Of a DNA stretch of 64,000 nucleotides, positions 9,081-19,245 are shown piece by piece. This DNA is from Oceanomicrobium pacificus (lineage in GTDB: Bacteria; Pseudomonadota; Alphaproteobacteria; Rhodobacterales; Rhodobacteraceae). The first letter of the stretch is position 1; each line of letters opens with the position of its first letter. The stretch spans positions 372,001 through 436,000 of the forward strand of contig NZ_WUWG01000001.1 in the NCBI RefSeq assembly GCF_009833495.1, given 5' to 3'. A program made the position numbers and the translations under genes. Below the pieces are notes generated by a model, which ran no database searches, was not told the DNA's origin, and saw only the letters and a program-made list of their open reading frames with translations.

Positions 9081-10173
9081 GACCGGCCATGCGCCGGGCG
9101 GTCGCGTCCCATGTGCCGCTTTCGGCCGCGCGTGCCACATCGAGACCCGTCAGCGGGCCGAATTTGAACCCGTGGCCTGAATCGGCGCTCAGCCATACCG
9201 CGCGGCGGTCATGGTGCAACAGGAACCGGGCGTCGGGCGCCATCAGGTAGAAATTGGCGATCGTCTCGCGCACCGTGAAGCGATCGATGCCGCGGAACCG
9301 GCCGCGATAGGCGGCGAGAATCGCTTCCGTGTCCGCCGGCGTGACGGTGCGCCCCTTTACCGGATCGCCCGGACCGGTATGCAGCCCGTAGCCGATCTTC
9401 ATCGGGATATCGCCGACCGGCGCCATGCCCCAGAGGTCATCCGTTCCGCCCAGATCGACCCAGCAGGGCGCATCCGCCCAAAGCGCCGCCAGATCGTCCG
9501 ACGGGTCGAGATAGACCACCACTGTCCGGCGCGGCTCCAGCGGCAGGTCCAGGTCCGGCGGCAAGAGCGCCGGCAGGCCGACACCGGTCGCGACAATCGC
9601 AAGATCGCCCTGAAGCGGCCCCGCGACCGTATCGAGCCGGCCCGATGCCGGATCGACGCCTGTGGCGGGCCGCTTGTCGTGAAACGTGACGCCCCGCACG
9701 CGCAGCCATGCAATCAGATCCGCGATAATCCTGTCGGACAGAAGCACGCCGCCCCGGTCTGTCATCAGCCCGAACCGCACACCGTCCGGGTCGAGCATCG
9801 GGTAGCGCTCGGCGACCTCGCTGGCCGACAGAAGATCATAAGTCTGGCCGCTGGCATCGAATGCCGCGCGGGAGGTCTCGGTCCAGTCGCCCGGCACGCG
9901 GCTCAGGGCAAGGATGCCGCGCTCGACATAGTGGCTGGTGCCGAGATCGGACCAGAGCTTGTCCCACGCGGCGAACGCATCGGGCATCCGCGCGGCATAG
10001 CCGGGCGATTCGGCATAATGCGGGCGGATCAGCCGGTGCCGGTCCCAGCTTGCGGCGCGCGGGTTCGGCAGGGGGCCGCTCTCGCAGATCTCGACCGTCC
10101 AGCCGGTCTGAACGAGCGCCCAGGCCGTCGACAGCCCGTTGATTCCAGCACCTGCAATGACGGCCTTCGGCAT
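9055..10173 (-). CDS. FAD-dependent oxidoreductase (DAO/sarcosine-oxidase-like)
   Basis: The 372-residue product begins with the dinucleotide-binding motif GAGINGLSTAW and follows the D-amino-acid-oxidase (DAO) fold: a cofactor-binding N-terminus, a central substrate domain and a C-terminal segment ending near SADSGHGFKFGPLTG, which closes the FAD site as in monomeric sarcosine oxidase-like enzymes. It probably oxidises an N-methyl or amino compound. The start at 10173 has AGGAGG seven bases upstream; a longer in-frame extension lacks support. The gene stands alone, divergent from nudC, and its tail overlaps the SRP promoter. Substrate is not predictable. Confidence 0.85.
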   Translation of the reverse strand: MPKAVIAGAGINGLSTAWALVQTGWTVEICESGPLPNPRAASWDRHRLIRPHYAESPGYAARMPDAFAAWDKLWSDLGTSHYVERGILALSRVPGDWTETSRAAFDASGQTYDLLSASEVAERYPMLDPDGVRFGLMTDRGGVLLSDRIIADLIAWLRVRGVTFHDKRPATGVDPASGRLDTVAGPLQGDLAIVATGVGLPALLPPDLDLPLEPRRTVVVYLDPSDDLAALWADAPCWVDLGGTDDLWGMAPVGDIPMKIGYGLHTGPGDPVKGRTVTPADTEAILAAYRGRFRGIDRFTVRETIANFYLMAPDARFLLHHDRRAVWLSADSGHGFKFGPLTGLDVARAAESGTWDATARRMAGLELPGASV

Positions 10174-10301
10174 GGGTGATCCTCCTGCGCCCGACGGCGC
10201 GTCCCGTTTCGCGCCGAGATTGCAGAGCCGCCCGTCCTGTTGCAAGGTCGCGGCGTCAGACGGGCGCCATCTGGGGCGGGGCGCAGGGGCAGGAGCAAGC
10301 G

Positions 10302-11267
10302 ATGCGCGATGCGGAACTGGTAACTTTCGGAGGATCGGACCTCGACCGGTGCGCGGAATTGCGCGAGGACGAGGCCACGCTGGCAAACCTCGCCCGCGAT
10401 CCGGCCGCCCGCGCGCTGCCGGTCTGGCGGCTGAAGCCGCTTTTCGACCTCGACAGTCCCGCGCCGCGGCTCGGCTGGATGGAGATGTCCGCGCCGGTTC
10501 TGGCCGAATCGGAGACCGCGCCCATTTTCCTTGGCTGCATCGACGGGGCGCCGCGCTTCGCGGTCGATGTGTCGCCATGGGTCGCGGACGAGGATCCCGG
10601 CCAGGGGTTCATCGACGGGTCGCGGCACTGGCATCCGAGCCTGCCAGAAGACTGGCGCTTCGTGGACCTGCGCGCGATCATGGGCGAACTGACGCCGCAG
10701 GATGCCGGCAATGCAGCGGCGGCGCGCGGCATATTCGGCTGGCACGACACGCACAGATTCTGCGCCCGTTGCGGCCAGCCCTCGGTCCCGTCGCTCGGCG
10801 GTTGGCGGCGCACCTGCACCGATTGCGGCAGCTTCCATTTCCCTCGCACCGACCCCGTGGTCATCATGCTGGTCACGCGCGGCGACCGCCTGTTGCTCGG
10901 CCGGTCGCCCGCTTGGCCCGACGGCATGTATTCGCTGCTCGCAGGCTTCATGGAACCGGGCGAGACGATCGAGGCTGCCGTGCGCCGCGAGGTCTGGGAG
11001 GAAGCGGGCATCACCGTGGGCCCGGTGCGTTATCTCGCCTCGCAGCCCTGGCCCTTCCCGGCATCGCTGATGATCGGCTGCCACGGGCTGGCCGAGACGG
11101 AGGCCATCACGCTCGACCCGAAGGAACTGGAAGATGCCCGATGGGTCGACAAGGACGAGGTGTTGCGCGCGCTCGACGGCCGCCACCCCGACCTGTTGCC
11201 GGCTCGCAAGGGGGCCATCGCACGGTTCCTGATCGAAGCCTGGCTCGGCGACCGGCTGGACGACTGA
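10302..11267 (+). CDS. nudC: NAD(+)/NADH diphosphatase NudC
   Basis: The 321-residue enzyme has a C4 zinc ribbon (C154, C157, C172, C175), the Nudix box GFMEPGETIEAAVRREVWEEAG (about 215-236, G-x5-E-x7-RE-x2-EE-x-G) and the NudC signature SQPWPFPAS (248-256), which separates NudC from other Nudix enzymes. NudC cleaves NADH to NMNH and AMP, and in E. coli also removes NAD caps from RNA. The ATG at 10302 has AGGAG just upstream (AGGAGCAAGCG). Its promoter region is shared with the divergent FAD oxidoreductase. Confidence 0.95.
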   Translation: MRDAELVTFGGSDLDRCAELREDEATLANLARDPAARALPVWRLKPLFDLDSPAPRLGWMEMSAPVLAESETAPIFLGCIDGAPRFAVDVSPWVADEDPGQGFIDGSRHWHPSLPEDWRFVDLRAIMGELTPQDAGNAAAARGIFGWHDTHRFCARCGQPSVPSLGGWRRTCTDCGSFHFPRTDPVVIMLVTRGDRLLLGRSPAWPDGMYSLLAGFMEPGETIEAAVRREVWEEAGITVGPVRYLASQPWPFPASLMIGCHGLAETEAITLDPKELEDARWVDKDEVLRALDGRHPDLLPARKGAIARFLIEAWLGDRLDD

Positions 11268-11292
11268 CCGAACGCACGGTCAGACGTGGCGC

Positions 11293-12168
11293 TTAGCCCT
11301 CACCCTCGACCGCGCCGACCAGCGTCTTGCGCAGCGGATGGGCCGGATAGACGCCGAGGATCTTCTTGTAGGACGTGAAATAGTCGAGCTCCGCCATCGC
11401 GCGGCGCACGGCCGGATCGTCCGGATGCCCCTCGATATCGGCATAGAACTGGGTCGCGGTGAAGGAGCCGTTCAGCATGTAGCTTTCCAGCTTCACCATG
11501 TTGACACCGTTGGTCGCGAACCCGCCCATCGCCTTGTAGAGCGCGGCGGGAATGTTGCGCACCCGGAAGACGAAAGAGGTCATCACCTCGCCGCTTTCGG
11601 GCACGGGCGCCTCGGCCTCTTCCGGCGCCATCACAAGGAAGCGGGTCGTATTGTTGCCCTGATCCTCGATATGGCGGGCCAGCACATCGAGCCCGTAAAT
11701 GTCGCCCGCCAGTTCGGAGGCGAGCGCCGCCATCTTCGGATCGCCGGCCTCGGCCACCGCTTTTGCCGAGCCTGCCGTGTCCGCGCCCGCATGGGGCCGG
11801 ATGCCGTGGGCGCGCAGGAAGTCGCGGCACTGGCCAAGCAGCACTGTGTGGCTGGTCGCATCCGTGATGCTGTCGAGCGTCGCGCCGGGCAGCGCCAGCA
11901 GGTTGATATGCACCCGCAGGAAATGTTCCGAGATGATCCGCAGCCGTGACTGGGGCAGAAGCTGGTGGATGTCCGCGACGCGGCCATAGGTCGAGTTTTC
12001 CACCGGCAGCATCGCCAGATCGGCCCGGCCCTCGGTCACCGCCGCGATCGCCCCTTCGAAACTGTGGCAGGGCAGCGCTTCGGCGCCGGGAAACACTTCC
12101 GTGCAGGCCTGATGCGAATAGGCGCCGGGTTCGCCCTGAAAGGAGATCGTCTTGATGGCGTCGTGCAT
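11293..12168 (-). CDS. pheA: Prephenate dehydratase
   Basis: The 291-residue product is a stand-alone prephenate dehydratase, making phenylpyruvate in phenylalanine synthesis. The N-terminal catalytic lobes run from FQGEPGAYSHQAC through LPVENSTYGRV, and the active-site TRF motif appears in NNTTRFLVM. An ACT regulatory domain follows from about residue 195 (SFVFRVRNIPAALYKAMGGF; KLESYMLNGSF), giving the expected feedback control by phenylalanine. No chorismate mutase domain is fused. It is divergent from the cytochrome c gene. Confidence 0.95.
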   Translation of the reverse strand: MHDAIKTISFQGEPGAYSHQACTEVFPGAEALPCHSFEGAIAAVTEGRADLAMLPVENSTYGRVADIHQLLPQSRLRIISEHFLRVHINLLALPGATLDSITDATSHTVLLGQCRDFLRAHGIRPHAGADTAGSAKAVAEAGDPKMAALASELAGDIYGLDVLARHIEDQGNNTTRFLVMAPEEAEAPVPESGEVMTSFVFRVRNIPAALYKAMGGFATNGVNMVKLESYMLNGSFTATQFYADIEGHPDDPAVRRAMAELDYFTSYKKILGVYPAHPLRKTLVGAVEGEG

Positions 12169-12350
12169 GCCGCTATGGCCCCGTCTCTAACCGTGTGTCT
12201 TGCCGTGTCCGACCGGGCGGCATTTTCCTCCGCATTCGGGCGTTTCGTCGCGCTTTCTACACCTTGCGCTAGTGCAGGGGAAGCGGATAGAACCGTCTCC
12301 AACACGGCGCACCTGTGGGTGGCCGGCACGGAAACAAGGTGGATACACGC

Positions 12351-12866
12351 ATGAACACGATGGAAATCACCAAGGTCGTCGGTGGCCTGTGTGGCACATT
12401 CCTGATCTTCCTGCTCGCCAAGTGGGGCGCGGAGACGCTCTATCACACCGGCGACGGCCATGGGGACGAGGCGCATTCCGCCTATGTGATCGAGGTCGAG
12501 AGCGACGGCGACGCGGCTGCGACCGATGCGCCCGAAGTCAGCATCGAGGAACTTCTCGCCTCTGCCGACGTGGGCAAGGGCGAGCGCGTGTTCGGCAAGT
12601 GCAAGGCCTGCCACAAGCTCGAGGATGGCGCGAACGCCACCGGCCCGCACCTCTTTGCGGTGGTGAACCGTCAGGTGGCGGCTGTATCGGGGTATGATTA
12701 TTCCGACGGCATGGCCGGCCATGGCGGCGCATGGGACGTGGAAACGCTCAACAGCTTCCTGGAAAACCCGAAGGACGAGGTTCCGGGCACCAAGATGAGC
12801 TTCGCCGGCCTGAAGAAGCCGGAAGACCGCGCCAACCTGATCGCCTATCTGGAAACCGTCCAGTAA
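12351..12866 (+). CDS. Membrane-anchored class I cytochrome c (c552/cy type)
   Basis: The 171-residue protein has an uncleaved N-terminal membrane helix (about residues 8-24), an acidic alanine-rich linker (about 40-65) and a single class I cytochrome c domain with heme motif CKACH (84-88) and axial Met in GTKMSF (M149). Such anchored cytochromes (CycM/cyt cy) carry electrons from the bc1 complex to oxidases, often to aa3-type cytochrome oxidase. The ATG at 12351 is preferred because the helix begins immediately after it; an upstream in-frame start at 12315 would put a charged tail first. A good terminator follows. Confidence 0.9.
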   Translation: MNTMEITKVVGGLCGTFLIFLLAKWGAETLYHTGDGHGDEAHSAYVIEVESDGDAAATDAPEVSIEELLASADVGKGERVFGKCKACHKLEDGANATGPHLFAVVNRQVAAVSGYDYSDGMAGHGGAWDVETLNSFLENPKDEVPGTKMSFAGLKKPEDRANLIAYLETVQ

Positions 12867-12889
12867 ACCGCGCGACAGACTGGAATTTG

Positions 12890-12921
12890 ACGCCGCGTCC
12901 CGACAGGGGGCGCGGCGTTTT
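12890..12921 (+). terminator. Rho-independent terminator after the cytochrome c gene
   Basis: The stem ACGCCGCGTCCC (12890-12901) pairs with GGGGCGCGGCGT (12907-12918), allowing one G-T pair, around the loop GACAG, and a T run (TTTT, then CATTT) follows. It begins 24 bases after the stop codon. Confidence 0.85.
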
Positions 12922-13088
12922 CATTTGAAGCCCCTGCACCTGCCGGACCAGGCCGCCACCGGCAGCAGCTCGCCACCCTGCCCCGCCCTGCCGCTTTTCA
13001 CGCGCAGCTGACATTTTCGCGCCTTGCCCCGCTTCCCGCAGCGCCCTACGATCATCCGCAAAAGAAAGCCCAGCAGGAGGCGTTTCAG

Positions 13089-14978
13089 ATGATCGCGCAG
13101 ACCCAAGCCCGCACCCGCCCGGACCCCGCCCACGACAGGGCCTTGCCGGGCCTGTTCCTCTTCGGTGTTTCGGCTCTCGCTGCGCTCGTTCTGGCCACAG
13201 ACGCCCGCGCCGATGGCCACGTCACGGAAAGCCACGGCATCTCGACCTATGGCGAGTTGAAATATGCCGCCGATTTCGAACATTTCGACTATGTGAACCC
13301 CGACGCACCCAGGGGCGGCGAATATTCGAGCTGGGCCTTCGGCTCGTTCGACAGCATGCATCCCTATACGATCAAGGGCCGGGCCGGGCGGCTCTCCTCG
13401 ATCATGTTCGAAACGCTGATGGAAGCCTCGGCCGACGAGGTGGACGCGCTCTACGGGCTTCTGGCCGAAACGGTGCGCTATCCCGAAGACCGGCAGTGGA
13501 TCGAGTTTGACCTCCGCCCCGAGGCCCGCTTCTCCGACGGCAGCCCGGTCACGGCCGATGACGTGGTCTTTTCCTACGAGATCCTGCGCGACAAGGGCCT
13601 GCCTTCGCTCAAGGTCGTGTTCGAGGATTTCGAGACTGTCGAGGCGCTCGACGGCGACACGGTGCGCTACACGTTCCGTGAGGGATCGGCCACCAAGGAC
13701 CTGTCGACAACGGCTGCCACGCTGCCGGTCTTCTCCCGCGCCGACTGGGAGGGGAAGGATTTCTCCGAAAGCACGCTGGAGCCCGGCATCGGCTCTGGCC
13801 CCTACATGTTCGACCGGATCGACGTGGGCCAGACCATCGTCTACCGCCGCAATCCCGACTATTGGGGGGCCGATCTGCCGATCAATCGCGGGCGGCACAA
13901 TTACGACACGATCCGGCTCGAATATTATGCCGACTACAATGCCGCCTTCGAAGGGTTCAAGGCCGGCGATTACACATTCCGCACCGAAGCTTCCTCGCTC
14001 ATCTGGGGCACCGAGTACGACTTCCCGGCCGTGCAGAACGGTCAGGTTGTGAAGGTGGAACTGGATGATGGCGGGCTGGGGCTGGCACAGGGGTTCTTCT
14101 TCAACCTGCGGCGGGAGAAGTTCCAGGACCCGCGTGTGCGTCAGGCGATCGGGATGATGTTCAACTTCGAATGGTCGAACCAGACGCTCTTCTACGGGCT
14201 CTACGACCGCGTGACCTCGTTCTGGGAGAACAGCGACTTGAAGGCGACCGGCCTGCCCGACGCCGCGGAACTGGCGCTTCTGGAACCGCTGCGCGACATG
14301 CTGCCGGACAGCGTCTTCACCGAAGAGGCCGTGGTGCCGCCCGTCTCCGCGCCGTCTCAGCTTGACCGCAAGCTGGTGCGCGCCGCAGGCCAGTTGCTTG
14401 ACGCGGCCGGCTGGACGGTCGTGGACGGCCAGCGCCGCAACGCGGATGGCGACCTCCTGTCGGTCGAGATCCTCAATGACAGCCCGAGCTTCGACCGGAT
14501 CATCAACCCGTTTGTCGAGAACCTGCGCCGCATCGGCATCGACGCGGTGCACAACCGGATCGACAATGCGCAGATGACCGACCGCGAGCGCACCTACGAT
14601 TTCGACATGCTGACCGACATTTACGGCATGAGCCTGACGCCGGGCTCGGGGCTGAAACAGTATTTCGGCAGCGAAGTGTCGGACGAGAGTGTCTTCAACA
14701 AAGCAGGCCTCCGGTCCGAGGCCGTGGATGCGCTGATCGAAAAGGTGCTCGATGCCGAAAGCCGTGACGAGATGACGGTCGCGGTGCGTGCGCTCGACCG
14801 TGTGCTCCGCGCCGAACGGATCTGGGTGCCGCAATGGTACAAGTCGGTCCACACGGTGGCCTATTACGATTACTACGAGCATCCCGACCCGCTTCCGCCC
14901 TATGCGCTCGGCAGCCTCGACATCTGGTGGGCCAATGCGGAGAAATTCGACGCCCTGAAAGCCGAAGGCGCCTTCTAA
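13089..14978 (+). CDS. yejA: Periplasmic peptide-binding protein of a YejABEF-type ABC importer
   Basis: The 629-residue solute-binding protein has a long basic N-region, a hydrophobic stretch (about 19-38) and a likely signal cleavage at DARA-D (about 42). The mature part is a family 5 (SBP_bac_5) oligopeptide-binding protein with the YejA-type opening GISTYGELKYAADFEHFDYVNPDAP. YejA-type proteins deliver peptides, and in E. coli the peptide-nucleotide microcin C, to YejBEF. The start has AGGAGG upstream. The four importer genes run in order yejA-B-E-F with 15-base or overlapping junctions, so this is one operon. Confidence 0.93.
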   Translation: MIAQTQARTRPDPAHDRALPGLFLFGVSALAALVLATDARADGHVTESHGISTYGELKYAADFEHFDYVNPDAPRGGEYSSWAFGSFDSMHPYTIKGRAGRLSSIMFETLMEASADEVDALYGLLAETVRYPEDRQWIEFDLRPEARFSDGSPVTADDVVFSYEILRDKGLPSLKVVFEDFETVEALDGDTVRYTFREGSATKDLSTTAATLPVFSRADWEGKDFSESTLEPGIGSGPYMFDRIDVGQTIVYRRNPDYWGADLPINRGRHNYDTIRLEYYADYNAAFEGFKAGDYTFRTEASSLIWGTEYDFPAVQNGQVVKVELDDGGLGLAQGFFFNLRREKFQDPRVRQAIGMMFNFEWSNQTLFYGLYDRVTSFWENSDLKATGLPDAAELALLEPLRDMLPDSVFTEEAVVPPVSAPSQLDRKLVRAAGQLLDAAGWTVVDGQRRNADGDLLSVEILNDSPSFDRIINPFVENLRRIGIDAVHNRIDNAQMTDRERTYDFDMLTDIYGMSLTPGSGLKQYFGSEVSDESVFNKAGLRSEAVDALIEKVLDAESRDEMTVAVRALDRVLRAERIWVPQWYKSVHTVAYYDYYEHPDPLPPYALGSLDIWWANAEKFDALKAEGAF

Positions 14979-14993
14979 GAGTAGTTCCCGCCA

Positions 14994-16076
14994 ATGGCCG
15001 CCTACATTCTCCGCCGTCTGTTGCTGATCGTGCCGACTTTGTTCGGCATCATGCTGATCAACTTCGTTCTGGTGCAGTTCGTGCCGGGCGGCCCGATCGA
15101 ACAGATCATCGCCCAGCTGGACGAGGAATCGAGCGCGACCGACCGGATCAGCGGCGGAGGGGATTTCGGCGGCGGTGGCGGTGCGCGGGAAAGCGAGTAT
15201 CAGGGCGCGCGCGGCCTGCCGGAGGATTTCATCGCCGATCTGGAACGCCAGTTCGGGTTCGACAAGCCTCCCGCGGAACGGTTCTTCCTGATGCTCTGGA
15301 ACTATGTGCGCTTCGATTTCGGGGAGAGTTACTTCCGGTCTATATCGGTTGTCGATCTGGTGCTTGAAAAGATGCCCGTGTCGATATCACTGGGCCTCTG
15401 GTCGACGCTGCTCGCCTATCTGATTTCCATTCCGCTCGGCATCCGCAAGGCCATGCGCGACGGATCGCGGTTCGATACATGGACGAGCGGCGTCGTGATC
15501 GTGGCCTATGCGATCCCGAGCTTTCTCTTCGCGATCATGCTTCTGGTGCTCTTCGCGGGCGGGTCCTACTGGAAGATTTTCCCGCTGCGCGGCCTGACAT
15601 CGGACAATTTCGCGGAGATGAGCTTCCTCCAGCAGGTGGGGGATTACCTGTGGCATATCGCGCTGCCGGTGGCGGCTGCGACCATATCCAGCTTCGCGAC
15701 CCTGACGCTCCTGACCAAGAACAGCTTTCTTGACGAGATCAAGAAACAATATGTGGTCACCGCGCGGGCCAAGGGGCTGAGCGAGAGCCGCGTGCTCTAC
15801 GGCCATGTGTTCCGCAACGCGATGCTGATCATCATTGCGGGCTTCCCCGGGCTCTTCATCTCGGTCTTCTTCTCCGGCTCGCTCATCATCGAGACGGTCT
15901 TCTCGCTCGACGGTCTCGGGCGGCTCGGGTTCGAGGCAGCCGTCAACCGCGACTATCCGGTGCTCTTCGGCACGCTCTATTTCTTTTCCCTCATCGGCCT
16001 GCTGATCGGGCTGATTTCCGACCTGACCTATGTCTGGGTCGATCCCCGCATCGATTTCGAGAGCCGCGAGACATGA
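14994..16076 (+). CDS. yejB: YejB-type ABC transporter permease
   Basis: The 360-residue inner-membrane permease begins [19 protein letters not shown], the usual start of DppB/OppB-type permeases, and carries the extended periplasmic region (about 45-85, rich in glycine near residues 52-62) seen in YejB. The EAA loop for ATPase contact is in [22 protein letters not shown]. It overlaps yejE by four bases (ATGA). With YejE it forms the membrane channel for peptides delivered by YejA. Confidence 0.93.
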   Translation: MAAYILRRLLLIVPTLFGIMLINFVLVQFVPGGPIEQIIAQLDEESSATDRISGGGDFGGGGGARESEYQGARGLPEDFIADLERQFGFDKPPAERFFLMLWNYVRFDFGESYFRSISVVDLVLEKMPVSISLGLWSTLLAYLISIPLGIRKAMRDGSRFDTWTSGVVIVAYAIPSFLFAIMLLVLFAGGSYWKIFPLRGLTSDNFAEMSFLQQVGDYLWHIALPVAAATISSFATLTLLTKNSFLDEIKKQYVVTARAKGLSESRVLYGHVFRNAMLIIIAGFPGLFISVFFSGSLIIETVFSLDGLGRLGFEAAVNRDYPVLFGTLYFFSLIGLLIGLISDLTYVWVDPRIDFESRET

Positions 16077-17188
16077 TCCGGTTGAGCCCGCTCCAGCGCC
16101 GCCGCTGGCAGAATTTCCGCGCCAACCGGCGGGCCTTCTGGTCGCTGGTCGTTTTCTGCATCCTGTTCGGCATCTCGCTCTGCGCCGAGATCGTCGCCAA
16201 CGACAAGCCGATCCTCGTCTCCTATCGCGGCGAGTTGCACATGCCGGTCTTCCGCTTCTATCCCGAGACGGCCTTCGGCGGTGAGTTCGAGACAGAGGCC
16301 GAATACCCCGCGCCGGAAGTCGCCTGCCTGATCCGCACCGGCGGGGTGGAGCTCTGTTTCGACGATCCCGAAGGCGTGATGGCGGAAATGGCCGAGACCG
16401 GCGCGGTCGAGGGTGCGCCCGAGGCCGAGGCCGGATGGATCCTCTGGCCGCCGGTGCCCTACAGTTTCAATACGATCAATTACGGGGTGCGCACCGCACC
16501 CTCTGCGCCCGATGCGGACCATTGGCTCGGGACCGACGACCAGACCCGCGACGTGCTCGCCCGCGTGATCTACGGGTTCCGGATCTCGGTTCTCTTCGCG
16601 CTGGTCGTGACCTTCTGCGCGTCGGTCATCGGGATCGTGGCCGGGGCGGTGCAGGGCTATTTCGGCGGCTGGATCGACCTGATCTTCCAGCGCGTCGTGG
16701 AAATCTGGCAAAGCACGCCGAGCCTCTACATCATTATCATTCTGGCCGCGATCTTCACGATGAATTTCACGCTGCTCACTCTCCTGATCGTGGCCTTCAG
16801 CTGGACCGCGCTGGTGGGCGTGGTGCGGGCGGAATTTTTGCGCGCCCGCAATTTCGAATATGTCCGCGCGGCCCGCGCGCTCGGCGTGCGCGACGCGGCG
16901 ATCATCTGGCGGCATGTGCTGCCCAATGCGATCGTGGCGACGGTCACGCTACTGCCCTTCCTCATCACCGGCTCGATCTCGACGCTGGCCAGCCTCGATT
17001 TCCTCGGCTTCGGCCTGCCGCCTTCCTACCCGTCGCTCGGCGAACTGGCGCTGCAAGGCAAGAACCGGCTGAACGCGCCGTGGCTCGGCTTCTCGGCCTT
17101 TTTCACCTTCGCCATCATGCTGTCGCTGCTCGTCTTCATCTTTGAAGGTGTCCGTGACGCGTTCGACCCGAGGAAGACCTTCCGGTGA
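16073..17188 (+). CDS. yejE: YejE-type ABC transporter permease
   Basis: The 371-residue permease has a first helix at about residues 20-42, then a periplasmic insertion of about 120 residues that begins [16 protein letters not shown] and is typical of YejE, and then five helices. The EAA loop lies in [20 protein letters not shown]. The insertion, which holds two cysteines (about 84 and 94), sets YejE apart from DppC/OppC. It is coupled to yejB and yejF by four-base overlaps, and yejF begins with GTG inside this gene's end. Confidence 0.93.
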   Translation: MIRLSPLQRRRWQNFRANRRAFWSLVVFCILFGISLCAEIVANDKPILVSYRGELHMPVFRFYPETAFGGEFETEAEYPAPEVACLIRTGGVELCFDDPEGVMAEMAETGAVEGAPEAEAGWILWPPVPYSFNTINYGVRTAPSAPDADHWLGTDDQTRDVLARVIYGFRISVLFALVVTFCASVIGIVAGAVQGYFGGWIDLIFQRVVEIWQSTPSLYIIIILAAIFTMNFTLLTLLIVAFSWTALVGVVRAEFLRARNFEYVRAARALGVRDAAIIWRHVLPNAIVATVTLLPFLITGSISTLASLDFLGFGLPPSYPSLGELALQGKNRLNAPWLGFSAFFTFAIMLSLLVFIFEGVRDAFDPRKTFR

Positions 17189-18768
17189 GCGCGGTTCTGG
17201 AAATCGAGGGGCTCGACGTGGCCTTCGTGCAGGGCGGCAACCGCAGCGCGGCCGTGCGCGGTGTCACCTTCCATGTCGATGCCGGTGAAACCGTCGCCAT
17301 CGTGGGCGAGAGCGGCTCGGGCAAGTCGGTCACGGCGCTGTCCACCGTCGGGCTGCTGCCCGACAGCGCCGAGGTCTCTGGCGCGGTGCGCTATCGCGGC
17401 GAGGACCTGCTGGGCGCCAACGAGCGCACGCTGCGCCGCGTGCGCGGGAATGACATCAGCTTCATCTTTCAGGAGCCGATGACCTCGCTCAATCCGCTGC
17501 ACACGATCGGCAAGCAGTTGGGCGAAAGCCTTGCGCTGCATCAGGGGCTGACCGGACAGGCGGCGCGGGCGCGTATCCTCGACCTGCTGAACCGGGTCGG
17601 CATCCGCGATGCCGAGGACCGCCTGAGCGCCTTCCCGCACCAGCTGTCGGGCGGGCAACGCCAGCGCGTGATGATCGCCATGGCGCTTGCCAACGGACCC
17701 GACATCCTGATTGCGGACGAGCCGACAACCGCGCTCGACGTGACCATTCAGGCGCAGATCCTCGACCTTCTGGCGGAAATCCAGAAGGAAGAGGGGATGG
17801 GGATGCTCTTCATCACCCATGACCTGACGGTGGTGCGCCGCATCGCGGACCGGGTCTATGTGATGAAGGACGGGCAGATCGTGGAGGAAGGCCCGACTGC
17901 CGCCATTTTCGACGCGCCCGAGCATCCCTACACGCAGAAGCTCCTGTCCGCCGAAGCGGCCGGTCGTCCCGACCCGGTGCCCGACGATGCGGCGGAGGTG
18001 ATCTCCACCCCCGACCTGCGGGTCTGGTTTCCGGTGCGCACGGGGCTGATGCGCCGCACGACCGGCCATATCAAGGCGGTCAACAAGGTCGACCTGTCGG
18101 TCCGCGCGGGCGAGACGCTCGGCATCGTGGGCGAAAGCGGATCGGGCAAGACGACGGTCGCACTCGCGCTGATGCGGCTCATCTCCTCGCAAGGGCAAAT
18201 ACGGTTCGACGGGCGCGACATTCAGGGACTGCGCAACAAGGCGTTGCGGCCGCTGCGGCGCGACATGCAGATGGTGTTCCAGGACCCGTACGGCTCGCTG
18301 TCACCGCGCATGACCGTGGAGCAAATCGTGACCGAGGGGTTGAGCGTGCATGGCACGGATGCCGGGCAGGACCCGCGCGAGATGGCCGCCGCCAGCCTGA
18401 CCGAGGTCGGGCTCGACCCCGCGATGATGGACCGCTACCCGCACGAGTTTTCCGGCGGCCAGCGGCAGCGGATCGCGATTGCCCGCGCGATGATCCTGAA
18501 GCCGAAACTGGTCGTGCTCGACGAGCCGACCTCGGCGCTCGACATGACGGTGCAGGTGCAGATCGTGGACCTTCTGCGCGACCTCCAGCAGAAATACGGG
18601 CTGGCCTATCTGTTCATCAGCCATGACCTGCGGGTTGTGCGGGCGCTCAGCCATCAGGTGATCGTGATGCGCGCGGGCGATATGGTGGAAATGGGCCCGG
18701 CCGCGACGCTCTTCGAGGCGCCGCAGTCGGACTATACGCGGCGCCTGCTCGACGCCGCCTATCTCTGA
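17185..18768 (+). CDS. yejF: Duplicated ABC ATPase of the YejABEF-type importer
   Basis: The 527-residue protein holds two complete ABC ATPase domains. The first has Walker A GESGSGKS (about 38-45) and signature LSGGQRQRV; the second has GESGSGKTT (about 314-322) and signature FSGGQRQRI, each followed by Walker B ([18 protein letters not shown]). Fusion of both ATPases in one chain is the YejF plan, and it powers the YejB/YejE channel. The start codon is GTG at 17185, overlapping the yejE stop by four bases. No further transport gene follows. Confidence 0.94.
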   Translation: MSAVLEIEGLDVAFVQGGNRSAAVRGVTFHVDAGETVAIVGESGSGKSVTALSTVGLLPDSAEVSGAVRYRGEDLLGANERTLRRVRGNDISFIFQEPMTSLNPLHTIGKQLGESLALHQGLTGQAARARILDLLNRVGIRDAEDRLSAFPHQLSGGQRQRVMIAMALANGPDILIADEPTTALDVTIQAQILDLLAEIQKEEGMGMLFITHDLTVVRRIADRVYVMKDGQIVEEGPTAAIFDAPEHPYTQKLLSAEAAGRPDPVPDDAAEVISTPDLRVWFPVRTGLMRRTTGHIKAVNKVDLSVRAGETLGIVGESGSGKTTVALALMRLISSQGQIRFDGRDIQGLRNKALRPLRRDMQMVFQDPYGSLSPRMTVEQIVTEGLSVHGTDAGQDPREMAAASLTEVGLDPAMMDRYPHEFSGGQRQRIAIARAMILKPKLVVLDEPTSALDMTVQVQIVDLLRDLQQKYGLAYLFISHDLRVVRALSHQVIVMRAGDMVEMGPAATLFEAPQSDYTRRLLDAAYL

Positions 18769-18781
18769 GGGGCCGTCAGGC

Positions 18782-19165
18782 TCAGATCCACCAGGTCTTG
18801 GCGTTGGGCAGCGGTTCGCCGCGGCCGACGGCCTGCAGCCCCTTCACACAGCGCACGATGAACCAGATCGACACGCCGACGAGCAGGAACATCCCGATCA
18901 CGACCAACGCCAGAATGATGCTGATGAGTGTATAGAGGAGCATGATCCAGAAGGTGCGGATCTGGTAGGTGTAGTGGCTCTGCAGCCATTCGGGCGCTTT
19001 CTTCCGGTTCAGATAGGCGAACACCAGCGCGACAAGCCCGGTGAAGCCGAGGATGAAGCTCACCAGATAGAGAATATAGTTCAGCTTTGCATTATTGGGC
19101 GTGGCGTCGAACCAGTCGCCCCCGTCCGGTGCGGATGCGGGCGGCGTCGGTGTGGGGTCGGTCAC
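18782..19165 (-). CDS. Small DUF4870-like membrane protein
   Basis: The 127-residue product has a proline- and acid-rich N-terminus, then three hydrophobic helices (starting LNYILYLVSFILGF, FWIMLLYTLISIILA and LLVGVSIWFIVRC) and a short C-terminal tail with GRGEPLPNAKTWWI. This matches the small DUF4870-type membrane proteins of unknown function. The GTG at 19165 is preferred over the ATG 20 codons upstream because AGGAG lies nine bases before it and the usual acidic start follows. It is convergent with yejF. Confidence 0.75.
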   Translation of the reverse strand: MTDPTPTPPASAPDGGDWFDATPNNAKLNYILYLVSFILGFTGLVALVFAYLNRKKAPEWLQSHYTYQIRTFWIMLLYTLISIILALVVIGMFLLVGVSIWFIVRCVKGLQAVGRGEPLPNAKTWWI

Positions 19166-19245
19166 GGCGTGTCTCTCCTGTCCGGGAATTTCGGCGCAGC
19201 ATAGCAAGGCCGCCCCGTCACGCAAGCACGCGGCGGCACCGCCTG

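Noticed and set aside
12921..14882. 653-residue minus-strand open frame opposite yejA
   Set aside because: The plus-strand frame encodes a clear YejA; the antisense frame has no known motif and arises from high third-position GC.
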